Shown here: in pieces, positions 48,510 to 58,304 of the stretch
How the letters are laid out: each line of letters starts with the position of its first letter
Position numbering within the stretch: position 1 is the stretch's first letter
Assembly (NCBI GenBank): GCA_014385265.1
Contig: JACRTJ010000015.1
Location: 1 to 64,000, forward strand
DNA: 64,000 bases
Direction: 5' to 3'
DNA from: Enterocloster hominis (ex Liu et al. 2021)
GTDB taxonomy: Bacteria; Bacillota; Clostridia; Lachnospirales; Lachnospiraceae
Program-made: the position numbers and the translations under genes
The notes under the pieces: generated by a model
What the model was told of the DNA's origin: nothing
The model's database searches: none
The model's input: the letters and a program-made list of their open reading frames with translations, nothing else

Positions 48510-50714
48510 TTACACCTCTGTCTCCACAAAGTTTACGTTGTAGGAAGTGAGGACAACGTTGTTGGTCAGGTCCACGATCTCCACTTCCCCAGTGGATACG
48601 CCGTCTGCTCCCCGGATATGGTCCAGGCGGATATCCAGCATGGTGCTGGCGGAATATGCCTTGGGCTCTGCCAGCTTTGTGTACGTCACCTTTCCGTTGA
48701 CAGTCTGCTTTAACCGGATCAGGATCTGTACCTCCGATGATTCCGCTCCAGGTCCAAAGGAGATCATAAGGGGATACGTTACCTGGAGAGAGGCCAGGAA
48801 CTGGGTCTTTGGCGGCTCCGGCCCCAGGCTCACCACCAGATCCACGGCAGTTCCCAGCTCCGCATCCGTGTCCTTTTCGATGCCCTGGCTGATCACCTGG
48901 CCCGCAGGCACAGACGCGTCATGGGCCCTGGAGATCTCACCCGTGAGGAGCCCGGCCTCGGTCAGTAAGGCTGCTGCCTCGTTCTCGGTCTTTCCATAAA
49001 GATCCGGCACCGGCGTTACCTCCACCTCCGGCCCCGTGCTCACGTAAAGCGTCACCGAATCGCCCAGAGCCGCCTTATCCTCCGGCTCCATGCGGACGAT
49101 CTTTCCCGCCTCCACATCCTCGCTGGTCTCTTCCACCACCACGGCCTTTAAGCCCTTGGCTTCCAGAAGGCGCACCGCCGTTTCCAGGGTCATATCCGCG
49201 ATCCCTAACTCCGACAGCAGGATCTTATCGGATCCGCTGCTGATGGTGACCACCACCTTGGAGTACCGGGATACCACCGAATCCGGCGCGTCAGCCTGTT
49301 CCATGACCACGCCTTTCTCCACCGTATCGGAGTTCTTCATGACCACCTGCATAGTAAGATCCAGGGCGTCCAGCTTGGCCTCTGCCTCCTCCTGGGTATC
49401 TCCCACCAGCTTCGGCATCTTTACCTCCTTCTGGGACAGGGTGGTCTCCTTTTCCTTTTCAGATTCGGTTTCCCGCTCTCCGTCCGTCTCCGTCTCACGG
49501 GAGGCCTGGGTCTCTGTGGTCCCCTTGTCTGATGGGCTGGTAAACAGGCCGCCCAGCCGGGAAAAGAATACGATGACCACCACCACCACTAAAAGTGCGG
49601 CCACCACTCCCAGGCCGGTCAGGACCTTTTCCAGCTGGGTGGTCTCGCTGTCCTCGTCCTGCTGGCGGGATGGGGCTTTCTGCCTGCCGCCACGGCCCTC
49701 CGGAACCTTCCTGGCCTGATTTTCTTCATGGCCCGGTCCGGTCTCTCTCCACTCTCCGGGATTCCTGGGCTTTTTCTGTTCCCGTTGCCCGTCGCTCCTG
49801 GTCTTTATGAGATCCAGCTCCTTCCGGCTGATGGGCCTGGTCTCCGACAGCGGATCCTCTTTGAGGATCTCGGCGCCCACCTGGGGATCATCTGCGTTCA
49901 GAAGGGCCCGCCGCAGATCGCTGATCACTTCAGCCGCATTCTTATACCGGTCCTCGGGCTTTTTCTCTGTACATTTTAAGATGATCCTCTCAAAGCTGGG
50001 AGTCACGCCTGGGTTCATAAGGCTTGGAAGAGGGATCGGCTCCTCCAGATGGGCCAGGGCCACGGTCACCGTATTGTCTCCGCCGAAGGGGACCCGGCCT
50101 GTGACCATTTCAAACATGGTGATCCCCAGGGAATACAGATCGCTCCGTTCATCGCTGTATCCGCCTCTGGCCTGCTCCGGCGAGATATAGTGGACGGAGC
50201 CCACCACTGTGGAGTTCATGGTCTGGGAGGAAACGGCCCTGGCTATGCCAAAATCCGCCACCTTCACCTTGCCGTCCATGGAGATCAGCATGTTCTGGGG
50301 CTTGATATCCCGGTGGATGATGTGCTGCTCGTGGGCAGCCTCAATGCCCTGGGCCACCTGGATGGCAATGCCGATGGCCTCCTTCACATCCAGACGTCCC
50401 TTTTTTGTGATATAGCTTTTTAAGGTAATGCCTTCCACCAGCTCCATGACGATAAAATGGATATCTCCCTCGTCCACAACGTCGTAGATGCTCACGATGT
50501 TGGGATGGGACAGGCCGGCTGCCGCCTGGGCCTCCATCTTAAATTTGCTGACAAAATTGGCATCATCTGTAAATTCCGCCTTTAAGACCTTAATGGCCAC
50601 CAGACGGTTCAGTTTATGGCATTTCGCCTTATAGACGTCCGACATTCCGCCGGAGCCGATCTTTTCCAGGATCTCATAGCGGTCCTGGAGCATGGTTCCT
50701 GCCTTCAATATCAT
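48510..50714 (-). CDS. prkC: Ser/Thr kinase with PASTA repeats
   Basis: 734 residues. The cytoplasmic kinase domain (about 12-270) has GSGGMSDVY, Lys42, HRDIKPQN (134-141) and DFG (154-156). A charged linker leads to one membrane segment (about 364-384). Outside the cell there are three PASTA repeats (about 431-493, 497-561, 565-632), which bind muropeptides. A C-terminal domain of about 100 residues follows that is not PASTA. The kinase governs wall synthesis, growth and spore germination in relatives. ATGA overlap with the phosphatase gene. Confidence 0.97.
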   Translation of the reverse strand: MILKAGTMLQDRYEILEKIGSGGMSDVYKAKCHKLNRLVAIKVLKAEFTDDANFVSKFKMEAQAAAGLSHPNIVSIYDVVDEGDIHFIVMELVEGITLKSYITKKGRLDVKEAIGIAIQVAQGIEAAHEQHIIHRDIKPQNMLISMDGKVKVADFGIARAVSSQTMNSTVVGSVHYISPEQARGGYSDERSDLYSLGITMFEMVTGRVPFGGDNTVTVALAHLEEPIPLPSLMNPGVTPSFERIILKCTEKKPEDRYKNAAEVISDLRRALLNADDPQVGAEILKEDPLSETRPISRKELDLIKTRSDGQREQKKPRNPGEWRETGPGHEENQARKVPEGRGGRQKAPSRQQDEDSETTQLEKVLTGLGVVAALLVVVVVIVFFSRLGGLFTSPSDKGTTETQASRETETDGERETESEKEKETTLSQKEVKMPKLVGDTQEEAEAKLDALDLTMQVVMKNSDTVEKGVVMEQADAPDSVVSRYSKVVVTISSGSDKILLSELGIADMTLETAVRLLEAKGLKAVVVEETSEDVEAGKIVRMEPEDKAALGDSVTLYVSTGPEVEVTPVPDLYGKTENEAAALLTEAGLLTGEISRAHDASVPAGQVISQGIEKDTDAELGTAVDLVVSLGPEPPKTQFLASLQVTYPLMISFGPGAESSEVQILIRLKQTVNGKVTYTKLAEPKAYSASTMLDIRLDHIRGADGVSTGEVEIVDLTNNVVLTSYNVNFVETEV

Positions 50715-51451
50715 ACGCCCACCTCGCTTACCTGAGGTTCTATGAGGATGACCGCGATGTTGTCCTTCCCTCCATTTTCATTGGCCGCCTGGATCAGCCG
50801 GCTTGTCTTTTCTTTTAAAGCGGCCGGAGCAGCCAGGATGCTGCCGATCAGGGATTCCTCCGCCATATTGGAAAGCCCGTCGGAGCAGAGGAGCACGCAG
50901 TCGTCCTTTTTTAAGGATACCTCAAAAAAATCTGCGGTCACCGCAGGCCGGATCCCCACAGCCCTGGTGATGATGTTTTTCTGGGACCTGTAAGACTCGC
51001 TGTTCCGCTCCAGCTTCCCCAGGGATACCATTTCCTCCACCAGGGAATGATCCCTGGTGATCTGGCTTAAGCCGTCCCTGAAAAGATACAGGCGGCTGTC
51101 TCCCACATTGGCCACGTACATGGTATCCTGGTCCACGGTAGCGGCCACCAGGGTAGAGCCCATGCCCTCCCGGTCCGGATCCCTCTGGGCCTCCAGGAAT
51201 AAAAGCTCATTGGTCTTTTCGATGGCCTTTCTGAGGGCCGTCACCGGGCTGTCGCTTTTGTACAGTCCCATACAGCGGACCATGGTATCCACCACGAACC
51301 GGGACGCAAAATCCCCGGCCTTATGCCCGCCCATGCCGTCGGCGACCATAAAAAGGTTGGAAAGCGGTCCCACCGGCGTTTCGGACAGAAAGATCGAATC
51401 CTGATTCGACTTCCGCACCCGGCCGGTGTCTGTCTGGCCATAGGAATTCAT
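50711..51451 (-). CDS. prpC: PP2C-type Ser/Thr protein phosphatase
   Basis: 246 residues. It removes the phosphates placed by PrkC. The metal-binding motifs are complete: DTGRVRKSNQDS, FMVADGMGGHKAGDFAS, VANVGDSRLYLF, CSDGLSNM and GGKDNIAVILI. It is coupled at both ends by ATGA overlaps, with rlmN upstream and prkC downstream. Confidence 0.97.
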   Translation of the reverse strand: MNSYGQTDTGRVRKSNQDSIFLSETPVGPLSNLFMVADGMGGHKAGDFASRFVVDTMVRCMGLYKSDSPVTALRKAIEKTNELLFLEAQRDPDREGMGSTLVAATVDQDTMYVANVGDSRLYLFRDGLSQITRDHSLVEEMVSLGKLERNSESYRSQKNIITRAVGIRPAVTADFFEVSLKKDDCVLLCSDGLSNMAEESLIGSILAAPAALKEKTSRLIQAANENGGKDNIAVILIEPQVSEVGV

Positions 51452-52500
51452 CGCTCTCCCTCCTCTTCCTTTTTCAGATAACTTTTTCTCAGCTGCCCGC
51501 AGGCGCCGCCAATGTCGCGGCCCATCTCCCGGCGGACCGTCACATTGATCCCCTGCTTTTCCAGATATGTACGGAAGGCGTCGATGGCCTCCCGGCCCGA
51601 CTGGCGGTAATCCCGCTCCTTGATGGGATTCACAGGGATCAGGTTCACATGGCCGTGCATGTCCTTAATGAGGGACGAAAGCTTCCGGGCCTCGTCTAAA
51701 TTGTCGTTGACTCCCTGGACCAGGCTGTACTCAAAAGTCAGCCGCCTTCCGGTCTTTTCATAATACTCCTTACATGCCGGAAGGATCTCAGAAAGAGAAT
51801 ATTTATTGGCAATGGGCATCAGGGTCTTCCTCACCTGATCGTTGGGGGCGTGGAGGGAAAGAGCCAGAGTCACAGAAAAGCCCTCCTCCGCAAATTTCCG
51901 GATCCCCGGCACGATGCCGCAGGTTGATACGGTGATATTCCTCTGGCTGATGTTCAGTCCGTTCTCATCGCTTAGAAGCCGGATGAACTTCACCAGACTG
52001 TCATAATTGTCAAAGGGCTCTCCGCTGCCCATGACCACCACATTGGACACCCGTTCCCCTGTGGAGGCCTGGATCCGGTAGATCTGGTCCAGCATCTCTC
52101 CCGCCGTCAGGTTCCTGGTGAGCCCGTCCAGGGTGGACGCGCAGAACCGGCAGCCCATGCGGCAGCCCACCTGAGAAGAGATACATACAGAATTTCCGTG
52201 TTTATATTTCATCAGAACGCTTTCGATAATATTGCCGTCTCCCAGGCCGAACAGGTATTTCCTGGTCCCGTCGATCCCGGATTCCAGCATCTGGACCGTC
52301 TCCAGGGACGTATACGTTCCATGCTCCAGAAGACGCTCCCGAAAGGCCTTGGGCAAATTTGTCATATCCTCCAGGGACGGGGCCAGCTTCTGGTGCATCC
52401 ACTGGTAAAGCTGCTTTGCCCGGAAGGGCTTCTCCCCCAGTTCTGTCACAAAGGCTGTGACCTCGTTTAAATCCATGGATTTCAGATCTTTTTTTTCCAT
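51448..52500 (-). CDS. rlmN: Dual-specificity RNA methyltransferase
   Basis: 350 residues. Radical SAM enzyme that methylates C2 of A2503 in 23S rRNA and A37 in some tRNAs. The cluster motif CRMGCRFC and the GSGEPFDNYD SAM-binding motif are visible. The two other cysteines of the mechanism are likely the Cys in SQVGCR-adjacent region and the C-terminal Cys in IGGACGQLR. Follows rsmB after 2 bp. Confidence 0.96.
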   Translation of the reverse strand: MEKKDLKSMDLNEVTAFVTELGEKPFRAKQLYQWMHQKLAPSLEDMTNLPKAFRERLLEHGTYTSLETVQMLESGIDGTRKYLFGLGDGNIIESVLMKYKHGNSVCISSQVGCRMGCRFCASTLDGLTRNLTAGEMLDQIYRIQASTGERVSNVVVMGSGEPFDNYDSLVKFIRLLSDENGLNISQRNITVSTCGIVPGIRKFAEEGFSVTLALSLHAPNDQVRKTLMPIANKYSLSEILPACKEYYEKTGRRLTFEYSLVQGVNDNLDEARKLSSLIKDMHGHVNLIPVNPIKERDYRQSGREAIDAFRTYLEKQGINVTVRREMGRDIGGACGQLRKSYLKKEEEGER

Positions 52501-52502
52501 AC

Positions 52503-53837
52503 CTACTCCCTATTTTTTTCAAATGCCGCCAGGAAAAAACCATCGCAGCCATGGATCCCCGGAAGGAGCTGGATCTGGTTTTCCCGGCAGTCTGCCTGCA
52601 GGGATCCCGGCAGCCTTCCAGTGATGTCCTTTTTATGGAACGGAAGATTTTCCAGGATCCAGGCGGCATTTTCCTCATTTTCCGCCCGGTCCACCGTGCA
52701 GGTGCTGTATAAAAGAGTACCGCCGGGCTTCACATACCGACTGGCCGCCGAAAGGATCTCCCGCTGGAGAGATGCCAGCTCCCCCAGATCCTCCTTTTTC
52801 AGACGCAGCTTGATATCCGGCTTTTTTCCTATGATCCCAAGGCCGGAACAAGGCAGGTCTGCCAGGACCACATCGGCCTTCTCTTCCATTTCCGGATCGA
52901 AGATACGGGCATCCCAAACCTTCGTCTCCACATTGGCAAAGCCGCACCGGAACAGGTTCTGCTCCACCAGGGAGATCTTATATTCCGTCAGATCCCGGGC
53001 TTCCACCCGTCCGGTCCCCTTTAAAAGATCCGCCGCATGAAGGGTCTTCCCTCCTGGGGCACTGCAGATGTCCAGGACCGTGTCCCCGGCCTTTATTCCG
53101 GCCAGGTGGGCCGCCAGGGCGGAGCTGGGATCCTGGACCGTCATAAGGCCCTCATAAAAGGCCTCCACTGCCTCCAGGTGGTCGTAGCCGGAAATGGAGT
53201 ACACTGTATCCAGAAAGCCCGTGGGCTCTGCGGCGATCCCCTGGCTCTCCAGACTTTTAAGGATCTCCTCCACCGAAGCCCGGCTGGTGTTGAAGCGGAC
53301 GGTCAGCGGCCGCTCCTTAAGGAAGGAGGCTGCGATCTGCTCCGCCTTTTCTTTTCCATAATCAGACTCCCACATGGAAAGCATCCATCCGGGAATGGAA
53401 AAGCGCACCGACGGATCCGTAAATTCCAGCTTTCCCTTTTCCCTGGAAAGAGTCCGCAAAACTCCGTTTACAAAGCCGGAAAGCCCCTGGAATTTTCTCT
53501 TTTTGGCCAGTTTCACCGCCTCATTGCAGACGGCGGCATCGGGCACCCGGTCCATAAAAAGGATCTGGTAGGCCGACATCCGGAGAATGGTCCGGATCAT
53601 CGGCTTCATTTTTTCTGTTTTTGTCTTAGAAAAGCGGTCCAGGGCCGCGTCCAGGAGGATCAGACGCTCCAGCGTCCCCTCCGTCAGCTTTGTGATAAAG
53701 GAGCGATCCTGCTTTTCCAGGTACTGATACTTGAGGAGCGCCTGGTTCAATACCAGGTGGCCCAGTCTTCCCTCCTCCAGGACCTCCAGAAGGATATCCA
53801 GGGTGATCTCCCTGGGATCTGTCTTAGTCATTGTCAC
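52503..53837 (-). CDS. rsmB: 16S rRNA cytosine-967 methyltransferase
   Basis: About 444 residues. An N-terminal NusB-like RNA-binding domain (about 1-140) is followed by a SAM methyltransferase domain with DICSAPGGKTLHAADLL, DLPCSGLGIIGKKPDI (first catalytic Cys) and STCTVDRAENEENA (second catalytic Cys). The start is not certain: GTG 53837 has GGAGG 8 nt upstream and is preferred, but ATG 53831 and TTG 53852 are also in frame. It overlaps the end of yugP. Confidence 0.94.
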   Translation of the reverse strand: MTMTKTDPREITLDILLEVLEEGRLGHLVLNQALLKYQYLEKQDRSFITKLTEGTLERLILLDAALDRFSKTKTEKMKPMIRTILRMSAYQILFMDRVPDAAVCNEAVKLAKKRKFQGLSGFVNGVLRTLSREKGKLEFTDPSVRFSIPGWMLSMWESDYGKEKAEQIAASFLKERPLTVRFNTSRASVEEILKSLESQGIAAEPTGFLDTVYSISGYDHLEAVEAFYEGLMTVQDPSSALAAHLAGIKAGDTVLDICSAPGGKTLHAADLLKGTGRVEARDLTEYKISLVEQNLFRCGFANVETKVWDARIFDPEMEEKADVVLADLPCSGLGIIGKKPDIKLRLKKEDLGELASLQREILSAASRYVKPGGTLLYSTCTVDRAENEENAAWILENLPFHKKDITGRLPGSLQADCRENQIQLLPGIHGCDGFFLAAFEKNRE

Positions 53838-54558
53838 GGTCTCTTCCTCCAAACAGGATCACAAGACGCAGAAGCTGTAAAATAGAACCGGCCGCCGCCG
53901 CCACGTACGTAAGGGCCGCCGCTTTTAAAACCTTTCTGGTGCCGTCCACTTCCTCCCCGGACAAGATCCCCTGGGAGTCCAAAAGACGCACGGCCCGGCT
54001 GGAGGCGTTGAACTCCACCGGAAGGGTCACCAGCTGGAACAGCACTGCCAGGCTGAACATCAGGATCCCCACCTGGACCAGCGGGGAACCCAGGCCTCCG
54101 AATAAGATCCCCAGAAGGATCATGGGCCAGGAAAGCTGGGAGCCGAAGTTTGCCACGGGAACCAGGGCGCTGCGGAACCGCAGCGGCCCGTAGCCCTCGT
54201 TGTGCTGCATGGCATGGCCGCACTCATGGGCGGCTACGCCGATGGCCGCCACAGACGTGGCATTGTATACAGAATCCGAAAGCTTTACCACCTTCGTCCT
54301 GGGATCATAATGGTCCGTCAGTTTTCCGGACACCGGCTGCACCGTCACATCATAGATCCCCTGGGCATTTAAAAGCCGCCTGGCTGCTTCCGCTCCGGTC
54401 ATGCCGGAAAAGCTCCTGACCCTGGAATATCTCGCAAAGGTGGAGTTGACCCGGTTCTGGGCCCAGAGGGATAACAGGACCCCGATGAGCACCAGGAAGA
54501 TCGTGGGATCCAGCCGGTAGCCGTACCCGTATCCATACATTCCATAACCGCCTAACAT
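53824..54558 (-). CDS. Zinc membrane metalloprotease, YugP family
   Basis: 244 residues from ATG 54558, 8 nt after GAGGAG; an ATG six bases earlier is too close to the site. A Gly/Tyr-rich N-terminus and a membrane segment are followed by the zinc motif HECGHAMQ near residue 115, then two or three more membrane segments. The Bacillus relative YugP is of unknown substrate. It lies between fmt and rsmB, a usual place in Clostridia. Confidence 0.88.
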   Translation of the reverse strand: MLGGYGMYGYGYGYRLDPTIFLVLIGVLLSLWAQNRVNSTFARYSRVRSFSGMTGAEAARRLLNAQGIYDVTVQPVSGKLTDHYDPRTKVVKLSDSVYNATSVAAIGVAAHECGHAMQHNEGYGPLRFRSALVPVANFGSQLSWPMILLGILFGGLGSPLVQVGILMFSLAVLFQLVTLPVEFNASSRAVRLLDSQGILSGEEVDGTRKVLKAAALTYVAAAAGSILQLLRLVILFGGRDRDND

Positions 54559-54577
54559 ATGCATATCTCCTCTCGTC

Positions 54578-55507
54578 TTATGCTCCCAGGACCGTACCGT
54601 CCTCCACCTGGAAGCCTCTTAAGAAAGCGGCTGTATCCATCCGCTTTTTCCCCTCCAGCTGGAGCTCCTTGATGGAAAGAAGATCCTTTCCCGTCTCCAC
54701 CAGAAGGCTGTCCCTGGAAACCGCAGCCCGTCCGGGAACTCCGGTCCCGTTTCCCGGGACCACCTCCGCCGCCCAGATCTTTACGGTTTTTCCATTTAAG
54801 GATGTATAAGCGCTGGGCCACGGGTTTAACCCCCGGATCAGACGCTCGATCTTTTCTGCCTCCATGGACCAGTCGATCTGTCCCATAGATTTCTTTAACA
54901 TTTTCGCGTAAGGCGTGTCCGGCTCTCCCTGGGGCGTCCGCACCGCTGTCCCGTTCTGGAGCTTTTCCAGAGTGGAAAGGATCAGCTCTCCGCCCAGAAG
55001 GCTTAACTTTTCAAACAGACTGCCGCCGGTCTCCTCTTTATCCAGGGGGATCTCCGCCTTTTCCAGCATATCTCCCGTATCCAGCCCCTCGTCCATGAGC
55101 ATGGTGGTGACTCCGCTGACCGCCTCTCCGTCAATGACCGCCCACTGGATGGGCGCGGCTCCCCGGTATCTGGGAAGCAGGGAGGCATGGACGTTGACAC
55201 AGCCGTACCGGGGCATTTCCAGGATCTCCTTAGGAAGGATCTGGCCGAAGGCCACCACCACAAAGGCCTCTGCATCCAGTCCCTTTAAAACCTCCATAAA
55301 TTCCGGCTCCCGTACCTTTACCGGCTGGTATACCGGGATCCCAAGCTCCAGGGCCTTTTCCTTCACCGGCGTCATGAGCACCGACTTTCCTCTTCCTTTG
55401 GGCTTATCCGGCTGAGTCACCACTGCCAGGACCTCATGGCCTCCCTTTACCAGGGCCTCCAGGGTCGGCACGGAAAAATCCGGAGTTCCCATAAATACGA
55501 TACGCAT
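54578..55507 (-). CDS. fmt: Methionyl-tRNA formyltransferase
   Basis: 309 residues. It formylates Met-tRNA for initiation with 10-formyl-THF. Motifs: IVFMGTPDFSVPTLEAL, HASLLPRYRGAAPIQWAVIDGE (catalytic Asn/His/Asp set) and MDEGLDTGDML. The ATG overlaps the def stop (TAATG). The fhs product 10-formyl-THF, made by a gene upstream in the array, is its substrate. Confidence 0.97.
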   Translation of the reverse strand: MRIVFMGTPDFSVPTLEALVKGGHEVLAVVTQPDKPKGRGKSVLMTPVKEKALELGIPVYQPVKVREPEFMEVLKGLDAEAFVVVAFGQILPKEILEMPRYGCVNVHASLLPRYRGAAPIQWAVIDGEAVSGVTTMLMDEGLDTGDMLEKAEIPLDKEETGGSLFEKLSLLGGELILSTLEKLQNGTAVRTPQGEPDTPYAKMLKKSMGQIDWSMEAEKIERLIRGLNPWPSAYTSLNGKTVKIWAAEVVPGNGTGVPGRAAVSRDSLLVETGKDLLSIKELQLEGKKRMDTAAFLRGFQVEDGTVLGA

Positions 55508-55983
55508 TATTCTTCACCCTCTTCATCGTTGTCGTGGAGCTCGCCTTCCACCCGTTCCACGTAAAGGATCCCGTCCAGGTGGTCGCACTCGTGGAGGATG
55601 CAGCGGGCCAGAAGGCCGTCAGCCTCGATGGTATATTCCTCCATATTCTCATTGAGGGCCTTTGCCTTCACATGCTCCGCCCGGGTCACCTGGCCGTTCT
55701 TTCCGGGTACGCTTAAGCACCCCTCGGCCCCGGTCTGGCTTCCGCTGGTCTCCAGGATCTCCGGATTGATCATCACGTACTGGTTTCCATCGTCCACATC
55801 AATGACCACGATACGCTTGCGGATGCCCACCTGGGGGGCTGCAAGACCGCAGCCGTTGTTCTCATACATGGTCTCGAACATATCCTCGATAAGCTCTTCT
55901 GTTCTTTCGTTCATTTCCTTTACAGGCTTGCACGCCTTTGTTAAGATTTCGTCTCCAATGACTCTGATCTGTCTGATTGCCAT
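55507..55983 (-). CDS. def: Peptide deformylase
   Basis: 158 residues. It removes the formyl group from new proteins. All three motifs are seen: GCGLAAPQVG, EGCLSVPG (Cys metal ligand) and LHECDHLDGIL (HExxH type). GGAGGAAAGG precedes the ATG. Coupled to fmt. Confidence 0.97.
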   Translation of the reverse strand: MAIRQIRVIGDEILTKACKPVKEMNERTEELIEDMFETMYENNGCGLAAPQVGIRKRIVVIDVDDGNQYVMINPEILETSGSQTGAEGCLSVPGKNGQVTRAEHVKAKALNENMEEYTIEADGLLARCILHECDHLDGILYVERVEGELHDNDEEGEE

Positions 55984-56001
55984 GTCCTTTTTCCTTTCCT
56001 C

Positions 56002-58206
56002 CTACTGCACCGCCGCCTGGAAGTTCACGTTTTTATACCGTTCGTTTTCCTCTTCCCGCTTCTGGGCAGACTTTCTGACTTTTAATAGTATATCATAACT
56101 TTCGCTCTTTATATATAAAATTTTTCTGTATATATCATTAACTTTATACGGAGAACCGTTGACCGGGCCGATGACGGAGATCTCCTCAAAGCAAAATTCC
56201 CGCCGGATCCATTTCTGGAGATCCTCCATGGCGGCGGCCGCTGCCTCTTCCTTCCTGGAGCTCAGCTGGATGGAGAGGAGGCCCGCTGCCGGCGGATACC
56301 CCATCATTTTCCGGTACAGGAATTCCTGACGGTAAAACTGGCCGTAGTCCTGCTCTGCCGCCGCCGTAATGGCAAAATGGTCCGGCGCATACGTCTGGAT
56401 CACCACGTCTCCCGGGAGCTCCCCCCGTCCGGCCCGGCCGGATGCCTGGGTCAAAAGCTCAAAGGTCCGCTCAGAGCTCCGGAAATCCGGTGCATAAAGA
56501 GAAAGATCGGCCGCCATGACTCCCACCAGCGTCACCCTGGGGAAATCGTGGCCCTTGACGATCATCTGGGTCCCGATGAGGATATCGGCCTCCCCCTCCA
56601 TAAACGCCTCCAGGATCTCCTCGTGGGCTCCCTTTTTCGCTGTGGTGTCTGCGTCCATCCGAAGGACCCTGGCCTGGGGAAAGGTCCGCTTTGTGATCTC
56701 CTCCAGCTTCTGGGTCCCGGAGCCGAAGGGGGCGATATAAGGAGAGCCGCAGACCGGGCAGACCCTTGGCATACGCATCTCATGGCCGCAGTAATGGCAC
56801 CGCAGGATCCCGTCCCGGTGGTACGTCAGGCTCACATCACAGTGGGGGCACTTCATGGCCTCTCCACAGGAACGGCAGGAAACGAAGCCTGCATAGCCCC
56901 GGCGGTTCATGAACAGCATGATCTGTTCCTTCCGCAGAAGCCGCTCCTCCATCAGTTCCTTAAGCTTCCGGCTGAACATGGACCGGTTTCCCTCTGCCAG
57001 CTCCTCTCTTAAGTCCACCACATGGACCCGGGCCAGGCGGCTGTCCTTTTTTGCCCGGCGGCCCAGGGTCAGCAGGCCGTATTCTCCCCGCTCTGCCTTA
57101 TAAAAGCTCTCCACAGACGGAGTTGCGGAGCCTAAGACCAGGGTGGCCTGGTTCATGGAGGCCCGCATGGCCGCCACCTCCCTGGCATGATACCGGGGAG
57201 ACAGCTCGCTCTGGTAAGCCCCCTCGTGCTCCTCGTCGATGATGATGAGCCCAAGCCTCTCAAAGGGCGTAAAAAGAGCCGACCGGGGGCCGATCATAAT
57301 GTCGATATCTCCCCTGGCGGCCCGGGCCAGCTGGTCGTACCGCTCTCCCGCCGAAAGCCTGGAATTGATGATGGAGACCCGGTTCCCGAACCGGCGGTAG
57401 AACCGCATGACCGTCTGATACGTCAAGGAGATCTCCGGGATCAGAACGATGACCTGGCGGCCCTGATCCAGCACATGGGAGATCAGCTCCATGTACACCT
57501 CTGTCTTTCCGCTGCCTGTGATCCCGTAAAGGAGCCACGTCCTGGCCTCCCCCGCATCCATGGAGGCCTTCACCGCAGCCGCAGCCCTTTTCTGATCCTC
57601 ATTGAGGACCACAGGGGCTGGAGCCGGAGCATATCCCTTCACCGGGTCCCGGCTTTTTTCCTCGGTCCGGATCTTTAAGATCCCCTTTTCCTCCAGGGGC
57701 CTTAAGGAGGCCGCTGTGACCCCCAGCTTCTGGGCCGTCAGCCGGTACGGCAGCTCCCCGTTTTCCAGCAGCGCCTTATAAAGCCGGATCCTGGCCTTAT
57801 ATTTCTTTTTTTCCGCTTCCCTTAAAAGCCCGGAAAGCTCCTCCCGGGACCGCAGGGCCACAATGGTCTTTTCCTCTTTTGGGGCCACAGCGGATTTCAC
57901 CGGCATCACCGTCTTTAAGGCCTGGTTCATGGTGGCTCCGTACCGTTCCTTCATCCACCAGGCCAGACATATCATCTGCTCCTGGACGGAAACGGCCCCG
58001 GGATCCACCTCCCTCAGGGCTTTGAGCTTTTCCGGGGCAAAGGAGGGCGTATGGCTTAAGGAGACCACATAGCCCTTCCGCAGGGTATCTCCCCGCCCAA
58101 AGGGAGCCAGCACCCGGACGCCCACCCGGACTCTGCCAAGAAGCTCCGGCGGGATCCTGTACTGGAAGACCCGGTCCACGTTGGTGACCGAAAGGTCGAT
58201 GATCAC
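56002..58206 (-). CDS. priA: Primosomal protein N' (replication restart helicase)
   Basis: About 734 residues as called. Helicase that reloads the replisome at stalled forks. An N-terminal 3'-DNA-binding domain starts IIDLSVTNVDRVFQYRIP. Walker A is GITGSGKTEVY and Walker B DEEHEGAY. A zinc region CRSCGEAMKCPHC and CHYCGH, CPVCGSPY sits between helicase motifs. The start is a problem: the usual family start includes YADV just before IIDL, and the frame is open far upstream of GTG 58206 but has no ATG, GTG or TTG back to the stop near 58342. The called GTG has no ribosome binding site. Confidence 0.93.
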   Translation of the reverse strand: MIIDLSVTNVDRVFQYRIPPELLGRVRVGVRVLAPFGRGDTLRKGYVVSLSHTPSFAPEKLKALREVDPGAVSVQEQMICLAWWMKERYGATMNQALKTVMPVKSAVAPKEEKTIVALRSREELSGLLREAEKKKYKARIRLYKALLENGELPYRLTAQKLGVTAASLRPLEEKGILKIRTEEKSRDPVKGYAPAPAPVVLNEDQKRAAAAVKASMDAGEARTWLLYGITGSGKTEVYMELISHVLDQGRQVIVLIPEISLTYQTVMRFYRRFGNRVSIINSRLSAGERYDQLARAARGDIDIMIGPRSALFTPFERLGLIIIDEEHEGAYQSELSPRYHAREVAAMRASMNQATLVLGSATPSVESFYKAERGEYGLLTLGRRAKKDSRLARVHVVDLREELAEGNRSMFSRKLKELMEERLLRKEQIMLFMNRRGYAGFVSCRSCGEAMKCPHCDVSLTYHRDGILRCHYCGHEMRMPRVCPVCGSPYIAPFGSGTQKLEEITKRTFPQARVLRMDADTTAKKGAHEEILEAFMEGEADILIGTQMIVKGHDFPRVTLVGVMAADLSLYAPDFRSSERTFELLTQASGRAGRGELPGDVVIQTYAPDHFAITAAAEQDYGQFYRQEFLYRKMMGYPPAAGLLSIQLSSRKEEAAAAAMEDLQKWIRREFCFEEISVIGPVNGSPYKVNDIYRKILYIKSESYDILLKVRKSAQKREEENERYKNVNFQAAVQ

Positions 58207-58304
58207 ATCCGCATAGACCGGAGCCGTCTCCTTCTCTCCCGGTCCTGCCGTCCTGTCCTTTGTTTCCAGATCCTCCGCCTCCCTTTCTTTCTGTCTTCCG
58301 GTCT

